Positions 53,526 through 61,598 of a stretch of DNA of 64,000 bases are shown piece by piece. Source of the stretch: Amycolatopsis sp. A133 (GTDB lineage Bacteria; Actinomycetota; Actinomycetes; Mycobacteriales; Pseudonocardiaceae). Numbering within the stretch: the first letter of the stretch is position 1; each line of letters begins with the position of its first letter. The stretch lies in contig NZ_JAVHJU010000004.1 of NCBI RefSeq assembly GCF_031082405.1, forward strand, positions 524,092 through 588,091, in the 5' to 3' direction. The position numbers were made by a program, and so were the translations under genes. The notes under the pieces were generated by a model, which was not told the origin of the DNA, searched no databases, and was given only the letters and a program-made list of their open reading frames with translations.

Positions 53526-53819
53526 TTCACCTGTCCGCGCGCGTCATGAGCTCCGATGGTGCTGCACCTGCACCCGGCCAATCCCGCCCCGCCCGCAGCG
53601 CCACCGTGGACCCGTGCCGGCCGCGGCCTCCGCGGCACCGTGCAACCCGACTACCCGCTGCGGCTCGGCCTCTCGCACGGCGCCGCCGCCGCGCCACCCG
53701 GCACCCTCGGTGCGGCAGCGGCCACGACGCATCGGATCGACCGGCTCCGCCACCCGCAGGCCGCCGGTCCGCGCGTGCTGCCGCGGCTGGTCACCCTGCT
53801 GCTCATCCCGCGCCGAGCC
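53526..53819. other. intergenic, no gene seen
   Basis: Several open frames exist because of high GC content, but none shows motifs, a ribosome site or sensible composition. Confidence 0.35.
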
Positions 53820-54026
53820 TCATACCGCCGCGGAGACGCAGGCCGGGAAGCCCTGGTGCTCCTGGCCGGGCACGGTGAATCCGGCGATCCCGCCGTCGAG
53901 CATCCGCGGTCCGGAGAACGTGAGGTCGGTCTGATGCCAGGTTGAAGCCACCGCCCCGCAGAATTGCGCCAGGGTGATCGCCCGGCCCGGAGGACGGGCG
54001 GCACCGAAGTCGTGGTTGCCGCGGTG
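53820..54026 (-). pseudogene. C-terminal fragment of an unidentified protein
   Basis: A frame without a start encodes RAITLAQFCGAVASTWHQTD and MLDGGIAGFTVPGQEHQGFP before the stop at 53820. Its balanced composition and lack of Arg/Pro runs suggest real coding origin. The family is not recognised. Low certainty. Confidence 0.35.
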
Positions 54027-54060
54027 GGGGGAGGACCCACGGCACCCACCCGAGGGGGAA

Positions 54061-54103
54061 GAAGGACGCCTTCAGCGCCGCGGATGCACTGAAGGCGTCC
54101 TTC
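54061..54103. terminator. nested palindrome terminator of the SARP gene
   Basis: The arms GAAGGACGCCTTCAG (54061-54075) and its complement (54089-54103) are perfect with a 13-base loop. Each arm is itself palindromic (GAAGG-n3-CCTTC). It lies 22 bp past the regulator's stop codon. Confidence 0.78.
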
Positions 54104-54124
54104 CCGGACCGGAAGTCCCGGCCC

Positions 54125-57100
54125 TCAACTCCGGGCGGGCAACGCGGCCTCCGGAACGCCCAGCACCGTGAAGATCTCCAGAGCCGCCGCGCGCAACTCC
54201 GAGGCGGCCGCCGTGTCCCCGCGAGAATCCTGGACCGCGGCGGCCACCTGCAGGGCCCGTGCCTCGTGCAACCGCTGTCCGTTCTCCCGCGCAACCTTCA
54301 GCGCCCGGCCGATGTACCGCGAAGCCGCCGGGCGGTCGCCCAGGTCCAGGCACGCCGCCCCCAGCTCGGTCAGCGCCGCGCATTCCAGCACCCGCATGCC
54401 CGTCTCGTTCATCTTGGCCAGGGCCAGCTCCGTGTGCGTCACCGCGTCCGACGGGTGGCCGATCGCGCGGTGCGCGGCGGCGAGCCCGATGAGAACGGAC
54501 GTCTCGCCGTAGCGGAAGTGGATTTTCCGGGCCAGCTCCAGCGCCACCGAGTACCCCTCGATGCTGTCCGCGACCCGTCCCCGCCGCCGGGCGACGGTCG
54601 CGAGAATCTCCAGCGCGCCCGCTTCCTGCCGGCGTTCACCCAGCTCACGACCCTTTTCCAAGGCCTGACGGGCGCGCTTTTCCGCGTCGCCGTAGCGGCC
54701 GAGGTCGCAGTAGGTCTCGGCCAGGCACACCAGGTTGTTGGTGAACATGTTCCACAGTCCCCACTGCTCGCACAGCAGCAGTCCTTCCTCGTGGCATTCC
54801 GCGGACTCCCGCATCCGGCCCGCGGTCCAGTGGGCCAGCCCGAGCCCGTTGAGCGCGAGCAGCCGGACGTACCGGTTGCCGCTCCGCGCGCTGAGCTCGA
54901 CGGCTTCGGTGTGCCACCGGATCGCCGTCTCGACCCGGCCCAGCGACAGCAGCGAGACACCGACGTAGTTGGTCTCGCGCGCCTCGGTCCCCAGGTCGCC
55001 GATCTGCCGGGCGATGGCCAGCGCGCGCTCGTGGTGGCGCATCCCGTCGTGCGGCCTGCCCAGCTGCGAGTACACCCGGCCGAGTCCGTGCCGCGCCTCC
55101 GACTCGGCCGCGGGGTCCATGCCCGTCCCGCCGCATTCGAGAGCTTCCTCGTACAGGTCGAGAGCGGCGTCGTAGTCGCTCAGGTAGTAGGCGATCGTCC
55201 CGCGCAGCATGAGCACCGAGACCTCGGCGAGGCGATCACCCGCTTCGCGGGCGGCGCCCAGGGCGGCGTTGGCCACCGCGAGCCCGTCCGCCGCGAGCCC
55301 GCGCCCGGCGTAGTAGCCACGCAGGGTGTCGGCCAGCAACGTGCTGTAGCGGCGAAGCTCGGGCGACCGAGCCGCGCGTTCGACCGCGGCGACGAGGTTC
55401 GGGCGCTCCTCGCCGAGCCAGCGCATCGCCGGCTCGTCGTCCTCGAACGACGCCTCGGGCGCCGACGTGGCCAGGATCCGGCGGAACAGCGGGTACAGCC
55501 GCTGCGTGGCGGCCACCGCGGTGTCCAGGTAGTACTCGTACAGCCGGGCGTCGGCCGCGGCCAGCTCGCCGGGCACCTCGTCGGCCCGCGCGCGGTCGGC
55601 GGCGTATTCGCGCAGCAGGTCGTGGAACTGGAACCGGGTGGCGCTGCGCCGGGTCAGCAGGCTCGCCGCCACCAGCCGGTCGAGGCAGCGCCGGGTGTCC
55701 GGGCCGGCCAGCGCCTCCGCCGCGGCGAGGCCGAAATCGGGTCCCGGGATCCGGCCCAGCAGCCGGAACACACGCCGCGCCGGTTCGTCGAGCGCCTGGT
55801 AGGACAGCTGGAACGTCGCGCGCACAGCGACGTCCGGGTCGCCCTCGATGGCCAGTTCCGCCAGCGGGTCGGCCCGCAGCGCGCCCACGTAGTCCCCGAT
55901 CGAGGAGTACTTGCCACCCACCAGGTTCGCCGCGGCGATCCGCAGCGCCAGCGGCAGGTGCCCGCACAGGCCGGCGAGCCGGTCGACGGACCGCGGTTCG
56001 GCGTCGACCAGGCCGGGGCCGAGCAGGTCGGTGAGCAGCGTCCGGGCGTCCGAGGTGGTCAGCACGTCCAGAGCGAGCACCCGGGCGTCGTTGAGCACGG
56101 TCAGCCCGCGCAGGTCGCCGCGGCTGGTCACCAGCGCCGCGCAGCCGGGGTTGGGCGGCAGCAGCGGCCGGACCTGATCGGCGCCGGCGGCGTTGTCCAG
56201 CACCACCAGCACCCGCCGTCCGGCCAGCAGCGTCCGGTAGAGCACGACCTGCTCGTCCAGCGTCACCGGCACCCGCGAGGCGGACACGCCGAGTGCGCGC
56301 AGGCACAGCGTCAGCGCCTGGGTCTTGGACAACGGCGAGGTCGACGCGTACCCGCGCAGGTCGACGAACAGCTGGCCGTCCGGGAAGCGAGCGGCCATCC
56401 GGTGTGCCCAGTGCACGGCCAGCGCGGTCTTGCCGATCCCCCCGGGCCCCGCGATCGCCAGCGTCCGGTTTCCGGGCGGGTCGCCGAGCAGCGCGTCGAG
56501 CTTGGTCAGGTCCGACGTCCGTCCGGAGAAGCTGGGCAGGTCCGCGGGGAGCTGGCAGACGGCGGGAAGCGGTTCGGCGGCCGCCGGCTCTTCCGCTGCG
56601 GTGAGGATCGCGCGGTGCGCCGCGCGCAGCCGCGGGCCCGGCTCGACGCCGAGCTCCTCGGCGAGCATCCGGTGCACGTCACGGTAGGTTTCCAGCGCGT
56701 CCGCCTGCCGCCCGCACCGGTGCAGCGCCAGGATGTACAGCGCCCAGAACGACTCCTGCCAGGGGTGTTGGCGGGTCAGGGTGGCGAGTTCACCGACGAT
56801 TTCGCGGTGCCGGCCCAGCTCGAGGCTGACCTCCAGGTAGCGCTCACGGGTCCGCAGCAGCTCCTCGGTGAGCGGGACGGCCTCGTCGCGGTGCAGCGAC
56901 TCGGACGGGATGTCGGCCAGCGGCGCACCCCGCCGGCACGCCAGCGCCTCGGCCAGCAGCGCCCGCTCGGTCTCCAGGTCGGCCTCGCGGGCCCGTCCGA
57001 CGAGCGAGCGGAAGCGCTCCAGGTCCGACTGCCCGGGCTCCAGCCGCAGCAGGTAGCCGTCCGGGCGCGTCTCGATCAGGGCCTCGCCGAGCGCGCGCCG

Positions 57101-57322
57101 CAGCCTCTGCGCGTAGAGCTGCGCGCTCTTGCGCGCGGTGGGGGGCTGCTCGCCGCCCCACAGGTCCTCGGCGAGCCGGTCGAAGGTGACCGTGGCGTTC
57201 GCGCGCAGCAGCAGCGCGGCGAGCACGATGCGCAACTTCGGCCCGTTGACCGGGACCGGCGTGCCACCGCGTGTCACCTCGAGCGGACCGAGGATTCCGA
57301 ACCTCAGATCGGATGTGCCCAC
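54125..57322 (-). CDS. AfsR/SARP-type regulator (BTAD, NB-ARC, TPR)
   Basis: 1065 residues from GTG 57322, preceded by GAGGGGAAG. Order: an OmpR-type winged helix at about 5-95 (FGILGPLEVTRGGTPVPVNG, LRIVLAALLLRAN); the BTAD domain at about 100-245; an NB-ARC ATPase with GPGGIGKTALAVHWAHRM near residue 300 and VLVVLDNAAGADQVRPLLP; and a long TPR-rich C-terminus from about 650. Such regulators activate secondary metabolism or stress genes when the ATPase switch is on. It is an orphan: the nearest biosynthetic genes start about 1.8 kb away at 59.1 kb and may be a target. Confidence 0.92.
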   Translation of the reverse strand: MGTSDLRFGILGPLEVTRGGTPVPVNGPKLRIVLAALLLRANATVTFDRLAEDLWGGEQPPTARKSAQLYAQRLRRALGEALIETRPDGYLLRLEPGQSDLERFRSLVGRAREADLETERALLAEALACRRGAPLADIPSESLHRDEAVPLTEELLRTRERYLEVSLELGRHREIVGELATLTRQHPWQESFWALYILALHRCGRQADALETYRDVHRMLAEELGVEPGPRLRAAHRAILTAAEEPAAAEPLPAVCQLPADLPSFSGRTSDLTKLDALLGDPPGNRTLAIAGPGGIGKTALAVHWAHRMAARFPDGQLFVDLRGYASTSPLSKTQALTLCLRALGVSASRVPVTLDEQVVLYRTLLAGRRVLVVLDNAAGADQVRPLLPPNPGCAALVTSRGDLRGLTVLNDARVLALDVLTTSDARTLLTDLLGPGLVDAEPRSVDRLAGLCGHLPLALRIAAANLVGGKYSSIGDYVGALRADPLAELAIEGDPDVAVRATFQLSYQALDEPARRVFRLLGRIPGPDFGLAAAEALAGPDTRRCLDRLVAASLLTRRSATRFQFHDLLREYAADRARADEVPGELAAADARLYEYYLDTAVAATQRLYPLFRRILATSAPEASFEDDEPAMRWLGEERPNLVAAVERAARSPELRRYSTLLADTLRGYYAGRGLAADGLAVANAALGAAREAGDRLAEVSVLMLRGTIAYYLSDYDAALDLYEEALECGGTGMDPAAESEARHGLGRVYSQLGRPHDGMRHHERALAIARQIGDLGTEARETNYVGVSLLSLGRVETAIRWHTEAVELSARSGNRYVRLLALNGLGLAHWTAGRMRESAECHEEGLLLCEQWGLWNMFTNNLVCLAETYCDLGRYGDAEKRARQALEKGRELGERRQEAGALEILATVARRRGRVADSIEGYSVALELARKIHFRYGETSVLIGLAAAHRAIGHPSDAVTHTELALAKMNETGMRVLECAALTELGAACLDLGDRPAASRYIGRALKVARENGQRLHEARALQVAAAVQDSRGDTAAASELRAAALEIFTVLGVPEAALPARS

Positions 57323-57842
57323 GTCTTCCCCTCGCACGGGCAGCACGAGGTGGGACGGCTGTCCGCTGCCGACCAGGGTAACGGGGTGCTGCCGGCGGCG
57401 AGCGCGCTCGCCGCCGGCACGCGACGAGATGGCCGCTCCGATCAAGTGGGCGCGACCACCCGGGATGCGGTGGCCAGGCGTTCTGGTGCCGGAAGGTCAC
57501 CGCACCCAAGGAGATCGTCGCCACGGCGATCGCGGTGCTCAAAACCGCCGTGCTCGACGTGAGGTCGGCCGCGAACCAGGCCGGCTGCGCATCGCGCTGT
57601 GCACCGCCGGCGCCATCAACCCCGCCCCGCACCAGCAGCGAGTCTTCCCGCACTGGCCGGCCCTGCGGCACCGGCGGATCACGCCTTCCCTGAAATCGTT
57701 CGGCCGGTCGATGAGGTTGGCGGAAACCCGTCTGACACCACTCGTTCGTGGCGGCCAAGGACTCGTTCGGATCTTGTCCGGCGATTCGCGGTGGCGGCAT
57801 CCTGGGTTCCGTCCGCCTCAACCCACCACGTCGGGAGAACTC
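57323..57842. other. intergenic region upstream of the SARP and EF-hand genes
   Basis: 520 bp between divergent genes. It must contain both promoters, but no clear -35/-10 pair, repeat or further gene was recognised. A short minus-strand stretch (around 57,510-57,570) encodes a hydrophobic run without a start or end of its own. Confidence 0.45.
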
Positions 57843-58403
57843 GTGCCGGTCAACGATTTGCTCAAAGCGAAGATCGAACACGGGTTCTCGCACTTGGACG
57901 TCGACGGGGACGGGCTGCTCACCGAACAGGACCACGTCCTGATGGGCCGGCGCGCCGCCGAGGCCCTCGGCCACACCCCCGGATCACCGCAGGAAAAGAC
58001 CATCATCGACGCCTACCTGCGCATCTGGCGCGACCTGCACCTGCCCCACATCCCCGGCGGGGGCGACGCCATCTCCCGCGAGCAGTTCACCACCTCGACC
58101 GGTTCGCTGGCCGACGACCCCGACGCCGCCCAGGCCGGCCTCGGTGCGCTCGCCGAAGCCTTCCTGGCCATCGCCGACACCGACGCCGACGGCCGCGTCA
58201 GTCCCGCCGAATTCCTGGTCTTCCAACGCGGACACTTCCCCGGACTGACCGAAGCCGAGGTCACCGAGGCCTTCACCCACCTGGACACCGACGGCGACGG
58301 CCACCTCACCGCCGAGGAGTTCACCCGTGCCTGCGTGGAATTCTGGTCAAGCACCGACCCCGACGCCCCGGGAAACTGGTGGATGGGCCGCTCCTTCACA
58401 TGA
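57843..58403 (+). CDS. EF-hand calcium-binding protein, calerythrin-like
   Basis: 186 residues from GTG 57843 with GGGAGA upstream. Three canonical EF loops are visible, DVDGDGLLTEQD, DTDADGRVSPAEF and DTDGDGHLTAEEF. A degenerate one lies around GGGDAISREQF, giving the four-hand sarcoplasmic/calerythrin layout. It probably buffers or senses calcium in the cytoplasm. The 3' end overlaps a monooxygenase fragment by 8 bp. Confidence 0.9.
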   Translation: MPVNDLLKAKIEHGFSHLDVDGDGLLTEQDHVLMGRRAAEALGHTPGSPQEKTIIDAYLRIWRDLHLPHIPGGGDAISREQFTTSTGSLADDPDAAQAGLGALAEAFLAIADTDADGRVSPAEFLVFQRGHFPGLTEAEVTEAFTHLDTDGDGHLTAEEFTRACVEFWSSTDPDAPGNWWMGRSFT

Positions 58404-58542
58404 CGTCGCCCTTCATCCCGACCGTACCGAGCACCCGCGTCACCACCTCAGCGAGCGGTATCCCGGAAGCCGAGTCCCAGGCGACGATGACGTCCGGGCG
58501 TAACAGCAGCGCGCCGTCGGCGAGCCACCTGGAGAACGAGTT
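58396..58542 (-). pseudogene. C-terminal fragment of an FAD-dependent monooxygenase
   Basis: The frame ends with SRWLADGALLLRPDVIVAWD, which resembles the ALLVRPDG-VAW motif that closes aromatic-ring hydroxylases such as rifampicin monooxygenase. Upstream the frame loses all family features, so only about 48 residues remain. Confidence 0.5.
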
Positions 58543-58980
58543 CGATCCACTTCGCCCCGACGCCGCCTGAAAGCCGGGCGCCGGCGGATCCGCCCAGGCG
58601 GCCCGGCTCGCGGTGGGTATTCCGCCGCCGCGCCGAACCGGAACTGCGACGCCCAGGGTGCGCAGGGTGTAAAACCTCGCCATAGCCAGGCGACGTACTG
58701 GACTCTGCAAAGAAAGTCGCTTTCGGCGGGCCGAGCTACACGGCGTCGCCCGGTAAACCTCGTCATCGGTCCTTCGCGGTTTTGCACGGCCGCGGGCGGC
58801 GTTCCCCCGCGCATCCCCGCGATTATTTGGTTCCACCCCTTAGAGCGGCGGGCGGCCAAGGGTCAGCGGTCTTCGCCCTCTACCGAGGACGAACACGGCG
58901 CCCGCCACGCGGGTGAACACGTCGTGGCATCTGAGCGCCAGAATCAGCGTCGTAGATTTGGGTGACCACCGCCGCTGCCA
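58543..58980. other. intergenic, no gene seen
   Basis: No frame with motifs on either strand. Base composition is less GC-rich than in the flanking genes, and the start of the presumed biosynthetic cluster follows. Confidence 0.4.
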
Positions 58981-59013
58981 TTGTTCGACTGGGTCGCATC
59001 CCCAGTCGAACAA
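58981..59013. promoter_or_regulatory. perfect 13-bp inverted repeat upstream of the cluster
   Basis: TTGTTCGACTGGG (58981-58993) and its complement (59001-59013) are spaced by 7 bp and lie 80 bp before the first gene of the cluster. A -10-like TAGGAT (59051-59056) with a weak -35 (TCGACC, 59027) lies downstream. The repeat may be an operator or a terminator for leftward transcripts. Confidence 0.5.
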
Positions 59014-59092
59014 CGGCACGTGAAATTCGACCGGAAATACGACAACGGGGTAGGATCGCTGGCATGCCGCGCCGAACGAAGGGGACAGCCGC

Positions 59093-59929
59093 GTGCTCAA
59101 GCTCGGAACGTGCCTTTACAACTTCATCTGGGAGAACTCGCTGCCCGATGCCGTTCGCCGGGCTGCGGACCTGGGGTTTCGCGGACTGGAAATCATGAGC
59201 ACGCCTCCTCAGCTCGACACTCGCACGTTCGGCACCCGCGAACGAGACGAACTGTCGCGGGTCGTGGCGGAGACCGGTGTGGAGATCCTGTCGATCAACC
59301 CGACCTTTATCGATATCAACCTGGCCAGCCGCAGTGACGCATTCCGCAACGAGAGCATCCGCGAGGTGAAAGCGGCCACTGACGTGGCGGAGATGCTCGG
59401 CGCGCGCATTGTCGTCGTCGGTCCGGGGCGACGGCATCCGCTCATTCTGGAGCCAGTCGAGCTCAGCGACGGCCTGGCACATCCCGCGATGCGCGAGTGC
59501 ATCGACTACGCCGCGGCGAAGGGCATCATCTTCGGCCTCGAGAACATCACGAGCCTCTACAAGGTGCGCAGCGAGGAGATCGCCGCCTTCGTCGACGAGG
59601 TGGACAACCCCTACTGCCGAGTCGTCTTCGACTCGGCGAACGCGCGGTACGTCGAGGACCCGGCGGCGGCTGTGCGGATACTGGGCGACCGGATCTCGCA
59701 CGTGCACCTGTCCGACTGCGACGGCACCGTGCCCGCCCACTGGCCGGTGGGCACCGGCGACATCGACTTCGGCGCGATCGCCGACGCGCTGCGCGAGTTC
59801 GGTTACGACGGGTGGAGCCTGCTGGAGACCACCTGGATGGCCGATCCGGACCTGGCCATCCGGTCGAGCACCAAGGCACTCGGCGCCCACGGCTGGGAGC
59901 CGGTCGCGCCGCAGCCGGACCGGTCATGA
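59093..59929 (+). CDS. sugar phosphate isomerase/epimerase-like TIM-barrel protein
   Basis: 278 residues from GTG 59093. AP-endonuclease-2/xylose-isomerase fold: KLGTCLYNFIWENSLPDAVR, LGFRGLEIM, then the metal ligands in IIFGLENITSLYK, VVFDSANARYVEDP, SHVHLSDCDGTVPAHWPVGT and WSLLETTW. It probably isomerises or epimerises a sugar or inositol derivative, or is a related lyase. It is the first gene of the rightward operon and overlaps the next gene by 4 bp (ATGA). Confidence 0.85.
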   Translation: MLKLGTCLYNFIWENSLPDAVRRAADLGFRGLEIMSTPPQLDTRTFGTRERDELSRVVAETGVEILSINPTFIDINLASRSDAFRNESIREVKAATDVAEMLGARIVVVGPGRRHPLILEPVELSDGLAHPAMRECIDYAAAKGIIFGLENITSLYKVRSEEIAAFVDEVDNPYCRVVFDSANARYVEDPAAAVRILGDRISHVHLSDCDGTVPAHWPVGTGDIDFGAIADALREFGYDGWSLLETTWMADPDLAIRSSTKALGAHGWEPVAPQPDRS

Positions 59930-60771
59930 CCGAATTGGTGACGGACGAGGAGCTGCTGCGGCGCGGCGCGGCGCGGCTCACGGAGGCGGGCATCGGCGAG
60001 CCGGAAGAGGACGCTGCGCGACTGCTGCACAGGGCCAGGGCCCTCGGCGCGCAGGACACCGTCGCCGAGGTGTTCGACCGGCTCGTCGCCGAGCGGGCGC
60101 GGCACGTGCCAATGGGGTACCTCGCGGGCACCGACACGTTCATGGGTCACGAGCTCGCGGTGGACCCTCGGGTCCAGATCACCCGTCCGGTGATGCGCAC
60201 CGTCGTCGAGGTCTGCGCGGAACTCGTGCGCGGGCTTGCCGGGGCGCAACCGTTCCCTGTGGTCGACGTCGGCACCGGAAACGGGGCCCTCGCCATCGCT
60301 CTCGCACGCCTGGCGCCCGCGGCACGGCCCATCTACGCCACGGACCTGTCCGCCGACGCGCTCGAGGTGGCGCGCTTGAACGTCGAGCGCGCCGAGCTCG
60401 CCGGTCACGTCGTGCTTCGCGAGGGTCACCTGCTCGAACCGGTGCCGGAGCCGGTCGGGCTGGTCCTGGCCAACCTCCCGTTCGTCAGCGCGGCCATGCG
60501 CGGCCTGCTGGAACCGGGAGTCGAGGAGAACGAACCCGCGACGGCCGTGTTCGGTGCGGGCGAGTCCGGCTGGGGCCTGCAGCACGAACTGCTCGAACAG
60601 GCCGGCCGCCGGGACGTGCCGCCGGAGGCCGTCGTGGTGACCTTCCACATCAGCCAGGAGCGGGAAGCACGGGCCGCCGCGGCCGGGCACCTGCCCGGCT
60701 ACGAGATCTCCGTGCGGGAGCTACGGCCGGGGTGGAGCGGCGTTCTCGTCGCCACCAGGCCGCGCGGCTGA
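59926..60771 (+). CDS. PrmC/HemK-like methyltransferase with altered NPPY motif
   Basis: 281 residues. It has a helical N-terminal domain as in PrmC (DAARLLHRARALGAQDTVAE, PMGYLAGTDTFMGHEL) and SAM motif I VVDVGTGNGALAIALARLAP. The position of the catalytic NPPY is VLANLPFVSAAM, i.e. NLPF. PrmC methylates the glutamine of release factors through NPPY. The change and the cluster context suggest another substrate, perhaps a small molecule. It is translationally coupled to the isomerase gene. Confidence 0.82.
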   Translation: MTELVTDEELLRRGAARLTEAGIGEPEEDAARLLHRARALGAQDTVAEVFDRLVAERARHVPMGYLAGTDTFMGHELAVDPRVQITRPVMRTVVEVCAELVRGLAGAQPFPVVDVGTGNGALAIALARLAPAARPIYATDLSADALEVARLNVERAELAGHVVLREGHLLEPVPEPVGLVLANLPFVSAAMRGLLEPGVEENEPATAVFGAGESGWGLQHELLEQAGRRDVPPEAVVVTFHISQEREARAAAAGHLPGYEISVRELRPGWSGVLVATRPRG

Positions 60772-60803
60772 CGCGTCGGCGCAACGAGACATTGAGGAGT
60801 CAC

Positions 60804-61598
60804 ATGCGGGAAAACGTAGCGGTCATCGGCATGGGGCACGTCGGCAAGACCATGTGTCGGCTGCTGGAACCGCACGCCGACATCGTCGGCTTTGACGCGC
60901 GGACCGACGAGGACTACCCGATGGCCGAACTCGGCGAGTGCACCCTTGCCATCATCTGCGTCGGCACGCCGCCCGCGCCGGACGGGTCGTGCGACACGTC
61001 GAACGTCCTCGATGCCGTCGACCGGATCCCGGTGCGGGACATCATGCTGAAGTCGACCGTGCCGCCGGGCACCACCGATCTGCTGATCGAGCGGACAGGC
61101 AAGAACATCTGCTTCTCACCGGAATACTTCGGCGAGACCAAGTTCTACAACCCGTTCTGGGCGGACGGCCCCGAGGCGATCTCGTTCCACATCTTCGGCG
61201 GCGCGCCCCACATCCGGTCCCGCTTCATCGACTTCCTGCTGCCCGTCGCCGGACCGAACAAGACCTACTTCCAGTGTTCCGCCGTCGAGGCGGAACTGAT
61301 CAAGTACATGGAGAACTCCTACATCGCCGCGAAGGTCACGTTCGTCAACGAGTTCCGCAACATCTGCGACGCGCTGGCGGCCGACTGGCACACCGTCCGC
61401 GAGGGGTGGTTGCTCGACCCGAGGGTGAGCGCGTTCCACACCGCCGCGTTCCGTGAAACGCCCGGATTCGACGGCAAGTGCATCCCGAAAGACCTCCAGG
61501 CGATCATCATGTCCGCCACGAAGGCCGGCTACTCCCCCGACCTGCTCATGGAGATCCTCAACAGCAACGACCGGTTTCGCAGCGGGCTCACCCAGTAG
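60804..61598 (+). CDS. short UDP-glucose/GDP-mannose dehydrogenase-family protein
   Basis: 264 residues from ATG 60804 behind TGAGGAG. The N-terminal NAD domain is VAVIGMGHVGKTMCRLLEPH, LAIICVGTPPAPDGSCDTSN and MLKSTVPPGTTDLLI, followed by SPEYFGETKFYNP, the central helix EAELIKYMENSYIAAKVTF and the catalytic-type loop GFDGKCIPKDLQAI. It stops there. The usual C-terminal nucleotide-sugar-binding domain (about 100 residues) is absent, although the catalytic Cys is kept. It may oxidise a non-nucleotide substrate or need a partner. It overlaps the convergent next gene by 11 bp. Confidence 0.84.
   Translation: MRENVAVIGMGHVGKTMCRLLEPHADIVGFDARTDEDYPMAELGECTLAIICVGTPPAPDGSCDTSNVLDAVDRIPVRDIMLKSTVPPGTTDLLIERTGKNICFSPEYFGETKFYNPFWADGPEAISFHIFGGAPHIRSRFIDFLLPVAGPNKTYFQCSAVEAELIKYMENSYIAAKVTFVNEFRNICDALAADWHTVREGWLLDPRVSAFHTAAFRETPGFDGKCIPKDLQAIIMSATKAGYSPDLLMEILNSNDRFRSGLTQ

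Noticed and set aside
53556..53945. A 129-codon plus-strand gene
   Set aside because: Pro/Ala/Arg-rich product without motifs or ribosome site, in a region of decayed genes.
54266..57562. A 1098-codon plus-strand open frame
   Set aside because: It is antisense to the SARP gene, whose domains are unambiguous; the product is low-complexity.
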